This document shows, piece after piece, positions 8,502-15,116 of a stretch of 51,678 bases of DNA (positions are counted from its first letter, which is position 1; every line of letters starts with the position of its first letter). A program made the position numbers and the translations under genes. The notes under the pieces were generated by a model. The model worked only from the letters and a program-made list of their open reading frames with translations, did not search any database and had not been told where the DNA came from. The stretch is from an uncultured Dorea sp. (GTDB lineage Bacteria; Bacillota; Clostridia; Lachnospirales; Lachnospiraceae): contig CAJTVY010000021.1 in the NCBI GenBank assembly GCA_910579925.1, forward strand, positions 1 through 51,678, written 5' to 3'.

Positions 8502-9710
8502 ATGAAATGTGCGTCAGATCTGGCGGTGCTATGGATCTATTGTCAGGTGTCAGTGATTTTTATACCGGTTGACGTTTCGTTTGTAACGGCGGATGCAGCG
8601 GCGGTTATCTATGGGTGCGGCAGTTGTCTGGCGCATACGGGATGGATAAGGAGAGGGATGACAGGGGGCTTCCTTGCCTTATCCGTCGTCTGTCCGTCCT
8701 TTCTGATCTTTATGCCCATAGCGTTCTATATTCTCCTGGACGAAGTGGAGCCGTCTGACGGGGAGAATATGGTGGACTGCGGTTTAGCCTGGGGGGACGA
8801 TGGTGTGGATAAGCGCAGGTATGTGCTCGCAGCGGCCGCCGGATGCCTTGGAACTGCTTTCTTTGTATCTTTCAACAGGGCTCTGGTCTGTTTTACGGCC
8901 GTAGGCTGTGTGCTTGCGTGGGTGATTCAGTATCAGACCAGACAGTACGCCATTCTCGACGTAAAATTTCGAAGAACCAGGGACGACGGCATGGAGAAGA
9001 ACCTTCTGCTTCGGGAGAAGAATCAGAGTATACTGAAGAATCAGGATTATGAGATCTATACTGCGACCCTTAAGGAGCGCAACCGGATTGCAAGGGAGAT
9101 TCATGATAATGTCGGGCATATGCTGTCCCGGTCAATTCTGATGGTGGGAGCGCTGCGGGCGGTGCATGGGGAAGGAAATCTGAAAGAATCACTGTGCCAG
9201 CTGGAGGATACTCTGAATGCGGCTATGACCAGTGTCCGGGCGAGCGTACATGACCTTCACGATGAGGCGGTTAATTTAAAGGAAGCGCTGGAGAACCTGA
9301 CGGGAGAATTTACTTTCTGCCAGGCAGATCTTAAGTATGATATGGGATATGATGTTCCGAGGGAGATACGGTATGGGTTTATTGCGATTGTCAAGGAGGC
9401 GCTGCATAATGTGATGAAACACAGCGACGCCACACAGGTAAGGGTGGTTGCCAGGGAGCATCCAGGATTCTATCAGCTTATTGTGGAAGATAATGGCACG
9501 CTTCCCAACAGCAGTCCGAACGCATCGGAAAACTTTATACAGAACCAGGGAGGGACAGGAGATGGGGCACTTACTTTGAGGGAGCAGGAAGGGAACCGGG
9601 GGATTGGAATACATAATATGAAAGAACGGGTGGATACCTTTGGCGGTAATCTAAAGATTCAGACACAGAACGGGTGGCGGATTTATATTACAGTGCCGAA
9701 GAAGAGCTGA
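8502..9710 (+). CDS. Sensor histidine kinase, HisKA_3 family (LnrJ-like)
   Basis: 402 residues from ATG 8502, chosen because AAGGTGA lies eight bases upstream; GTG 8490 is too close to its binding site and GTG 8475 lies at the probable transcript start. The N-terminal half has four to five hydrophobic segments and little extracellular sequence, so it probably senses within or at the membrane. After a linker comes the dimerisation box ERNRIAREIHDNVGH with the phospho-accepting His near residue 201, then an ATPase domain with VKEALHNVMKHS (N box), VEDNG (G1) and GNRGIGIHNMKERV (G2). It pairs with the NarL-type regulator 74 bases downstream and diverges from the ABC exporter it probably controls. 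Confidence 0.92.
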   Translation: MKCASDLAVLWIYCQVSVIFIPVDVSFVTADAAAVIYGCGSCLAHTGWIRRGMTGGFLALSVVCPSFLIFMPIAFYILLDEVEPSDGENMVDCGLAWGDDGVDKRRYVLAAAAGCLGTAFFVSFNRALVCFTAVGCVLAWVIQYQTRQYAILDVKFRRTRDDGMEKNLLLREKNQSILKNQDYEIYTATLKERNRIAREIHDNVGHMLSRSILMVGALRAVHGEGNLKESLCQLEDTLNAAMTSVRASVHDLHDEAVNLKEALENLTGEFTFCQADLKYDMGYDVPREIRYGFIAIVKEALHNVMKHSDATQVRVVAREHPGFYQLIVEDNGTLPNSSPNASENFIQNQGGTGDGALTLREQEGNRGIGIHNMKERVDTFGGNLKIQTQNGWRIYITVPKKS

Positions 9711-9784
9711 TACATTCCGGCAGCTTACAGGGCAGACAATCGGCCTGTCCGGCAGAGTGTCTGGAAAAGACGGAGGGAACATAC

Positions 9785-10408
9785 ATGAAGATTGTAATTG
9801 TAGATGATGATATACTGGTAGCGGGAGCGCTTAAGACAATCCTGGAAGCAGACCGAGACGTAAGCGTTGCGGGAACAGGGCAGGATGGCGGCGAGGCGCC
9901 CGGCCTGTACAAAAAGCACAGGCCGGACGTTCTGCTGATGGATATCCGGATGCGAAACGTCAGCGGTCTTGAGGCGGCAAAACAGATTCTTATGGAAGAT
10001 CCCCAGGCGAAGATCCTGCTGCTGACGACCTTTGCCGATGATGAATATATTGTGAAAGCATTACAGTACGGCGTCAAAGGGTATCTTCTGAAGCAGGACT
10101 ACCAGAGTATTCTTCCGGCAATACGGGCAGTCTGCACAGGACAGACGGTGTTTGGAACAGAGATTGTTGGAAGGATTCCGCAGCTTTTACAGGAGAAGAA
10201 GACGTTTGACTGGAGGGCTTATGAGATCAGTGAGAAGGAACTTAAGGTTATGTCGCTGGTAGCGGAAGGCTTAAGTAATAAGGAGATTGCGAAAGAACTG
10301 TTTTTAAGCGAAGGAACCGTGCGCAATTATATCAGTAGTATCCTGGATAAACTGGGGCTTCGGGACCGTACGCAGTTAGCGGTGTATTATCTGAAAAAAA
10401 ACTGTTGA
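9785..10408 (+). CDS. NarL/LuxR-family response regulator (LnrK-like)
   Basis: 207 residues from ATG 9785, which has CGGAGGGAACATAC upstream and gives the standard start MKIVIVDDD; the frame is open further upstream but only with non-family sequence. The receiver domain has the acidic pocket DDD (7-9), phospho-acceptor Asp53 in LLMDIRM, Thr in LLLTTFAD and Lys in KGYLLK. The C-terminal LuxR-type helix-turn-helix is SEKELKVMSLVAEGLSNKEIA to EGTVRNYISSILDKL. It is cotranscribed with the kinase gene. Its likely target is the inverted repeat at 8413-8473, giving a closed circuit with the divergent exporter. Confidence 0.94.
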   Translation: MKIVIVDDDILVAGALKTILEADRDVSVAGTGQDGGEAPGLYKKHRPDVLLMDIRMRNVSGLEAAKQILMEDPQAKILLLTTFADDEYIVKALQYGVKGYLLKQDYQSILPAIRAVCTGQTVFGTEIVGRIPQLLQEKKTFDWRAYEISEKELKVMSLVAEGLSNKEIAKELFLSEGTVRNYISSILDKLGLRDRTQLAVYYLKKNC

Positions 10409-10434
10409 TAACCCGGCTGTAAAAGTAGTACAAT
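10405..10434 (+). promoter_or_regulatory. SigA-type promoter for ridA-mrp
   Basis: TTGATA (10405-10410), an 18-base spacer and TACAAT (10429-10434). The -35 overlaps the stop codon of the upstream response regulator gene. It is a reasonable match and lies about 65 bases before the ridA start. Confidence 0.5.
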
Positions 10435-10500
10435 AACAAATGATGGTTTTGAATATGTATTGTACAGAAAAATATTGGGAAAAGTAAAGGAGAGATGATC

Positions 10501-10878
10501 ATGAAAGTAGTAGCTACAAAGAAAGCGCCGGAAGCGTTGGGACCATATTCACAAGGGTATGTGCATAACGGAATCTTTTATTCTGCAGGACAGGTTGCGA
10601 TCAACCCGGAAACGGGCGCCGTTGAGGCAGACACGATTGAGGGACAGACAGAGCAGGTATGTAAGAACCTGGGCGCAGTCTTAGAGGAAGCCGGAACCAC
10701 TTTTGACAAGGTGCTTAAGACCACCTGTTTCCTGGCGGATATGGGAGATTTTGCTGCATTTAACGAGGTATATGCAAAGTATTTCACATCCAAGCCTGCC
10801 AGAAGCTGTGTGGCAGTAAAGACGCTGCCGAAGAATGTGAAGTGTGAAGTGGAACTGATTGCGGTTGTAGGCGAGTAA
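10501..10878 (+). CDS. ridA: RidA family enamine/imine deaminase
   Basis: 125 residues, the normal RidA length. RidA hydrolyses reactive 2-aminoacrylate and related enamines released by PLP enzymes and so protects metabolism. The sequence has APEALGPYSQGYVHNGIFYSAGQ at the start, the NLGAVLEEAG segment, and ARSCVAVKTLP with the substrate-binding Arg, then VECELIA-like CEVELIAVVG at the end. Two ATGs are possible; ATG 10501 has AAAGGAG eight bases upstream, whereas ATG 10495 is only two bases away from it. It is followed 35 bases later by the Mrp gene and is probably cotranscribed. Confidence 0.95.
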   Translation: MKVVATKKAPEALGPYSQGYVHNGIFYSAGQVAINPETGAVEADTIEGQTEQVCKNLGAVLEEAGTTFDKVLKTTCFLADMGDFAAFNEVYAKYFTSKPARSCVAVKTLPKNVKCEVELIAVVGE

Positions 10879-10913
10879 AAGGAGTATCTGTAAGAAGAAA
10901 AGAGGTAAGAATT

Positions 10914-11747
10914 ATGGCAGAAGAACAGCAGAATGGATGCACGTCGTCTGACTGCGCCGGATGCGCCCATGCAGGGTCATGCAGCAGCAAGCCCCAGGAT
11001 CTGAGAGAACCGGCGAATCCATTTTCTAAGATTAAGAAAGTGATTGCCGTTGTCAGCGGCAAGGGCGGAGTCGGCAAGTCGCTGGTGACGGCCAGTCTTG
11101 CAAGGATGATGCGTAAGCAGGGATGTTCTGTGGGTATCCTGGATGCGGACGTCACGGGTCCTTCCATTCCTAAGATGTATGGAATCCATGAGAAGGCAAA
11201 AGGAGACGAGGCAGGGATTTTTCCCTGTGAGGCAAAGGACGGCACAAAGGTGATGTCAGTGAACCTTCTTCTGGAGAATGAGTCTGACCCGGTAATCTGG
11301 CGAGGTCCGGTGATCGCAGGCGTAGTGACGCAGTTCTGGACGGACGTTATGTGGGGGGAACTGGATTATCTCTTCGTAGACATGCCGCCCGGAACCGGCG
11401 ACGTGCCGCTGACGGTGTTCCAGTCTCTTCCGGTTGACGGCGTGGTGATTGTTACATCCCCTCAGGATCTGGTGCAGATGATTGTGAAGAAGGCATACAA
11501 TATGGCAAAAGCCATGAATATTCCGGTGCTGGGAATCGTAGAGAACTACAGTTATCTGGTTTGCCCGGACTGTGGGAAACAGATTTCCGTGTTCGGAGAG
11601 AGCCATGTCGACCAGGCTGCAGAAGAACTGGGGATTCCGGTACTTGGCAAGATGCCGGTTGACCCAGGGCTTGCGCAGGCGGTGGAAAGCGAGAAGTTCC
11701 ATGAGGTCAGCAACGAGTATCTGAGGGCGGCTGTGGATAAGATCTAA
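10914..11747 (+). CDS. mrp: Mrp/Nbp35-type Fe-S cluster carrier ATPase
   Basis: 277 residues. Mrp/ApbC/Nbp35 proteins are P-loop ATPases that bind and transfer [4Fe-4S] clusters. The deviant Walker A GKGGVGKS is at residues 49-56, DADVTGPSIPKMYG is the switch region, DMPPGTGD the Walker B-like motif, and CPDCGK the C-terminal CxxC thought to hold the bridging cluster. Unlike the short bacterial ApbC form, it has an N-terminal cysteine-rich stretch (CTSSDCAGCAHAGSC, about residues 8-22) like the N-terminal cluster site of eukaryotic Nbp35. It follows ridA; no Fe-S assembly (suf/isc) genes are nearby. Confidence 0.93.
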   Translation: MAEEQQNGCTSSDCAGCAHAGSCSSKPQDLREPANPFSKIKKVIAVVSGKGGVGKSLVTASLARMMRKQGCSVGILDADVTGPSIPKMYGIHEKAKGDEAGIFPCEAKDGTKVMSVNLLLENESDPVIWRGPVIAGVVTQFWTDVMWGELDYLFVDMPPGTGDVPLTVFQSLPVDGVVIVTSPQDLVQMIVKKAYNMAKAMNIPVLGIVENYSYLVCPDCGKQISVFGESHVDQAAEELGIPVLGKMPVDPGLAQAVESEKFHEVSNEYLRAAVDKI

Positions 11748-11840
11748 AAGTGTGAAATGTGGCGTGGGTAGGAAAGTATCTGCTTACGCCATTTCTGTAT
11801 TCTAAGGGTTTGCCTTGAAAATATTAGAGGTGGAGTGACG

Positions 11841-12515
11841 ATGTATAAGATCTTGATTGTAGAAGACGACCGGGTCATTGCAAAGGCCCTTTCTTCCCAT
11901 CTGTCCAGATGGAATTATGATACGAAATGTGTGGATGATTTTAAAGATATTGTAGATGAGTTCCGGCAGTATGACCCGCATCTGGTTCTTCTGGATATCA
12001 TGCTGCCGTTCTTCAACGGATTTCACTGGTGTCAGGAAATCCGAAAGGTCTCAGAGGTTCCCATCATATTTCTGTCTTCCGCTAATGATAATATGAACAT
12101 TGTCATGGCCATGAACATGGGCGGGGACGAGTTTATTGAGAAGCCTTTCGACTTAAATGTGGTGACGGCGAAGGTACAGGCAATCCTGCGTCGTTCTTAT
12201 TCCTTCCAGGGATTTGTTAATGTGATAGAATACCACGGGGCAGTACTGAATCTCAATGACGCCACTCTGGAAAATAAAAACCAGAAGATGGAACTTACGA
12301 AGAATGAGTTCCGTATTCTGCAGATGCTTCTGGAAAATACGGGGAGGATCGTATCCAGAGACAGTATTATCACACGGCTCTGGGAAAGCGATGAGTTTAT
12401 AGATGATAATACGCTTACGGTGAATATTGCGAGACTTCGGAAGAAACTGGAACAGATCGGGCTTGAGAAGATGATACGGACAAAGAAAGGAATCGGGTAT
12501 ATGGTGGAACAATGA
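11841..12515 (+). CDS. OmpR-family response regulator (BceR-like)
   Basis: 224 residues from ATG 11841, with GAGGTGGA upstream; GTG 11835 is too close to that site. The receiver domain has EDD (8-10), phospho-acceptor Asp52 in LVLLDIML and Lys in FIEKPFD. The winged-helix output domain has TKNEFRILQMLLENTGRIVSRDSI and a typical NTLTVNIARLRKKLEQIG wing ending KGIGYMVEQ. It overlaps the kinase gene by four bases (ATGA). The probable targets are the repeated TTCACCAT boxes upstream of the VTC gene at 13671; that link is inference from position. Confidence 0.95.
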   Translation: MYKILIVEDDRVIAKALSSHLSRWNYDTKCVDDFKDIVDEFRQYDPHLVLLDIMLPFFNGFHWCQEIRKVSEVPIIFLSSANDNMNIVMAMNMGGDEFIEKPFDLNVVTAKVQAILRRSYSFQGFVNVIEYHGAVLNLNDATLENKNQKMELTKNEFRILQMLLENTGRIVSRDSIITRLWESDEFIDDNTLTVNIARLRKKLEQIGLEKMIRTKKGIGYMVEQ

Positions 12516-13552
12516 GGACGACAGGAGCATTTTTGAAAGAACGGAAGAGAGAGATCCGGCTAGGAGCGGTGCTGATTGCGACTTTTGCAGGAGTCTCCTA
12601 TCTGTATGGCGTCACCATGGATGCGGTAGAGTACGCCCTGCTGTTATCCGTGGTATGGACTCTGCTGTCAGCCGTGCCGGATTATTTCAGATATATCACA
12701 AAGCACAAGAGGCTTTGTGAGGCAGAGAAGAGATTTGCATGTGGATCTGCACAGATGCCGGATGCGGAAACTCTGATTGAAGCAGATTATCAGCGGATTG
12801 TTACAGGACTGTATGAAGAAAAGGTTGAGGCTGAAACCATTAGCCGGATTGCCAGGCAGGAAATGGAGGACTATTATGGAATGTGGGTCCATCAGATTAA
12901 GACGCCCATTTCTGCCATGCATGTGCTGCTGCAGGCACAGGAGACCTGCCAGTTTAAAGATGAGCAGTACATGAAAGAGATGAAGATGGAACTATTCAAG
13001 ATCGAGCAGTATGTGGAAATGGTTCTTACTTATCTGCGGATGGAAGATATGTCTTCTGATCTGTCTTTTGATCTGTATTCCCTGGATTCTATCATCCGGC
13101 AGGCAATCCGTAAATATTCCCAGATGTTTATTCTGAAAAAAATCTGGCTTGACTATGAACCGGTACAGACGAATGTTCTGACCGACGAGAAGTGGCTTGG
13201 CTTTGTACTGGAACAGATCCTGTCAAATGCATTAAAATATACCAATAGGTCTTCCCAGGGAAGGATCTCTGTTTATATGGAAGAGGATTCTGCTCAGACG
13301 CAGGAGCGGAAAAACTGTCTTGTAATAGAGGATAACGGGATCGGTATCTGGCCAGAGGATCTTCCGCGTGTATTTGAAAAAGGATTTACCGGTTATAATG
13401 GGCGTACTGATAAAAAATCCACGGGAATCGGTCTGTATCTGTGTAAATCTGTAATTGACAGGCTTCGCCATGAGATCCGGATCGAGTCTGAGCCTGGTAA
13501 GGGGACGAAGGTATCTCTGTTCCTCGGCAGAAAAACAGTACGGCACGAGTGA
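12512..13552 (+). CDS. Intramembrane-sensing histidine kinase (BceS-like)
   Basis: 346 residues. Two close membrane helices (LGAVLIATFAGVSYLYGV and YALLLSVVWTLLSAV, about residues 12-50) with almost no extracellular loop place it in the small intramembrane-sensing class. The dimerisation box MWVHQIKTPISAMH has the phospho-accepting His at residue 127. The ATPase domain has EQILSNALKYT (N box), VIEDNGIGI (G1), FEKGFTGYNGR and STGIGLYLCK (G2). BceS-class kinases usually partner a BceAB ABC transporter and respond to cell-wall antibiotics; no such transporter is adjacent here. The genes that follow are instead VTC, DUF4956 and Cthe_2159-like. Confidence 0.93.
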   Translation: MRTTGAFLKERKREIRLGAVLIATFAGVSYLYGVTMDAVEYALLLSVVWTLLSAVPDYFRYITKHKRLCEAEKRFACGSAQMPDAETLIEADYQRIVTGLYEEKVEAETISRIARQEMEDYYGMWVHQIKTPISAMHVLLQAQETCQFKDEQYMKEMKMELFKIEQYVEMVLTYLRMEDMSSDLSFDLYSLDSIIRQAIRKYSQMFILKKIWLDYEPVQTNVLTDEKWLGFVLEQILSNALKYTNRSSQGRISVYMEEDSAQTQERKNCLVIEDNGIGIWPEDLPRVFEKGFTGYNGRTDKKSTGIGLYLCKSVIDRLRHEIRIESEPGKGTKVSLFLGRKTVRHE

Positions 13553-13584
13553 TACGGTCCGGGTAGAAAACGTCTGCCTTCCCA

Positions 13585-13638
13585 TTCACCATTTTTTCAC
13601 AGTTTCACCATAGATTTCCCACGTTTTCTGATTATAAT
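13585..13638 (+). promoter_or_regulatory. Candidate activator-dependent promoter of the VTC-DUF4956-Cthe_2159 operon
   Basis: TTCACCAT occurs at 13585-13592 and again at 13604-13611 (19-base period), with another TTTCAC at 13595-13600. A perfect TATAAT follows at 13633-13638, but the hexamer 17 bases upstream of it (ATAGAT) is a poor -35. A good -10, poor -35 and direct repeats around -35/-55 fit activation by an OmpR-type regulator, and such a gene lies just upstream. Confidence 0.5.
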
Positions 13639-13670
13639 GTCCAGGTAATACTTCAGTAAGGAGAGCAGAT

Positions 13671-14399
13671 ATGAGTAGTCAGAATGTATTTGAACGTGTA
13701 GAAAAGAAATACCGGATGAACCAGAAACAGTATGATTTATTCCTCGAAGGGGCTGCAGACAAGATCCATATGGATGAATACGGCCTGCACACTATTCGCA
13801 ATATCTACTACGACACACAGAATTATGAGTTGATCCGCCGGTCCATTGACAAACCGAAATACAAGGAAAAGCTCAGGCTGCGAGGCTATGGAAAGATCCG
13901 GGAAGACAGTCCGGTGTTTCTGGAAATCAAGAAAAAATATCAGGGAGTGGTCTATAAGCGGAGGGAGCAGCTTGCCCTTAGGCAGGCTCGTACATATCTG
14001 AAGTCTGGAACAGGGATGGGGAAGAAAAGCCAGATTCTGAATGAAATCGACTATTTTATCCGGTTTTACCGGCCAGAACCCAGAATCTATCTGGCCTATG
14101 ACAGAGAGGCTTTTGTGGGAAATGAAGACGAAAGTTTACGGATTACGGTGGACCGTAATATCCGTAGCAGAAGCCACCGGCTGGAACTGACTTATGACGG
14201 GGAGTGCAGGATGCTGAATCCGGGAGAATATCTGATGGAGATTAAGGTGAAAGAAGCATATCCCATATGGCTTGCGCAGCTGTTGGGGAAACTTAAGATC
14301 TACCCGGTTTCTTTCTCGAAATATGGAGCCGTGTATGCGCAGGAGATGAGAAAAGAGTCAGAAAGTGAGGATCAGCAGATATGTTTACAAGTTTATTAA
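13671..14399 (+). CDS. VTC-domain protein (polyphosphate polymerase-like)
   Basis: 242 residues. The whole protein is a VTC domain, the tunnel fold that in yeast Vtc4 makes polyphosphate from ATP. Basic and acidic tunnel motifs are present in order: FERVEKKYRMN, RNIYYDTQNYELI, KEKLRLRGYG, FLEIKKKYQGVVYKRR, RITVDRNIRSRS and LMEIKVKEAYPIW. No membrane helix is seen, so it is cytoplasmic or docked on its partner. ATG 13671 follows AAGGAGAGCAGAT. Its end overlaps the DUF4956 membrane protein gene by 19 bases, so the two are translationally coupled. Bacterial VTC proteins next to DUF4956 are common in Clostridia, but their product has rarely been tested. Confidence 0.88.
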   Translation: MSSQNVFERVEKKYRMNQKQYDLFLEGAADKIHMDEYGLHTIRNIYYDTQNYELIRRSIDKPKYKEKLRLRGYGKIREDSPVFLEIKKKYQGVVYKRREQLALRQARTYLKSGTGMGKKSQILNEIDYFIRFYRPEPRIYLAYDREAFVGNEDESLRITVDRNIRSRSHRLELTYDGECRMLNPGEYLMEIKVKEAYPIWLAQLLGKLKIYPVSFSKYGAVYAQEMRKESESEDQQICLQVY

Positions 14400-15055
14400 A
14401 CAATGTGGAAGGAAGTCTGACGATCCAGAACGCACTATTGTGCGCCCTTGTATCGCTGGCGCTTGGATTTGTGATTGCCTTTCTCTATGGGATGCAGGGC
14501 GCATGCAGCAGGAATTTTATGATAACGCTGGTTTTGTTACCTGTGCTTGTACAGATGGTCATTATGCTGGTAAATGGGAATCTCGGAACCAGCGTTGCGG
14601 TTCTTGGAGCTTTCAGCCTGGTGCGGTTCCGTTCTGTTCCAGGTTCTTCAAAGGAGATGGCGGTTATCTTCTTTGCCATGGCGATTGGTCTGGCGACAGG
14701 AACGGGATTCTTAGGTTTCGCTGCCGTGATGACTCTTGTGATAGGAAGCGTGTTTCTGGCGCTTGAGAAGTCTTGTTTCGGAGAATGGAAGCAGGAGCAG
14801 AAGGATCTGCGGATTACGATTGCCGAACATCTGGATTATACGGAGATTTTCGATGATATTTTCCGGAAATATACCAGTAAATGTTGTCTTGAGAGGGTAA
14901 AAACCACGAATCTTGGCAGTATGTATGAACTGGATTACCATATTACACTGAAGGATCATGGGCAGGAAAAAGAGATGCTGGATGCGATTCGCTGCAGAAA
15001 CGGGAATCTGACCGTGGTCTGCGGGCGGCGGTCTGCGCTGCAGGAAGGATTGTAA
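14381..15055 (+). CDS. DUF4956 membrane protein
   Basis: 224 residues. Three to four membrane segments occupy the first half: ALLCALVSLALGFVIAFLYG, FMITLVLLPVLVQMVIMLV, and two glycine-rich segments around VIFFAMAIGLATGTGFLGFA and VMTLVIGSVFLAL. The conserved GAFSLVRFRSVPGSSKE loop between them is the hallmark of DUF4956. The C-terminal third is a soluble domain of ferredoxin-like size. The gene overlaps the VTC gene by 19 bases. By analogy with the yeast VTC complex, the pair could couple polymer synthesis to movement across the membrane, but this is inference; the family has no proven function. Confidence 0.85.
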   Translation: MFTSLLNNVEGSLTIQNALLCALVSLALGFVIAFLYGMQGACSRNFMITLVLLPVLVQMVIMLVNGNLGTSVAVLGAFSLVRFRSVPGSSKEMAVIFFAMAIGLATGTGFLGFAAVMTLVIGSVFLALEKSCFGEWKQEQKDLRITIAEHLDYTEIFDDIFRKYTSKCCLERVKTTNLGSMYELDYHITLKDHGQEKEMLDAIRCRNGNLTVVCGRRSALQEGL

Positions 15056-15116
15056 AAGCAGAAGTCTTTGATAAAAAACGCAGACAGACGGTAATTCAAA
15101 AAGGGAGCGGATGCAG

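Noticed and set aside
8475..8504. GTG 8475 as start of the sensor kinase
   Set aside because: It lies at the predicted transcript start; ATG 8502 with an AAGGTGA site fits better.
11754..11795. Possible terminator after mrp
   Set aside because: AAATG(T)GGCGT pairs with ACGCC-ATTT but has a bulge and no T-run, so evidence is too weak for a separate feature.
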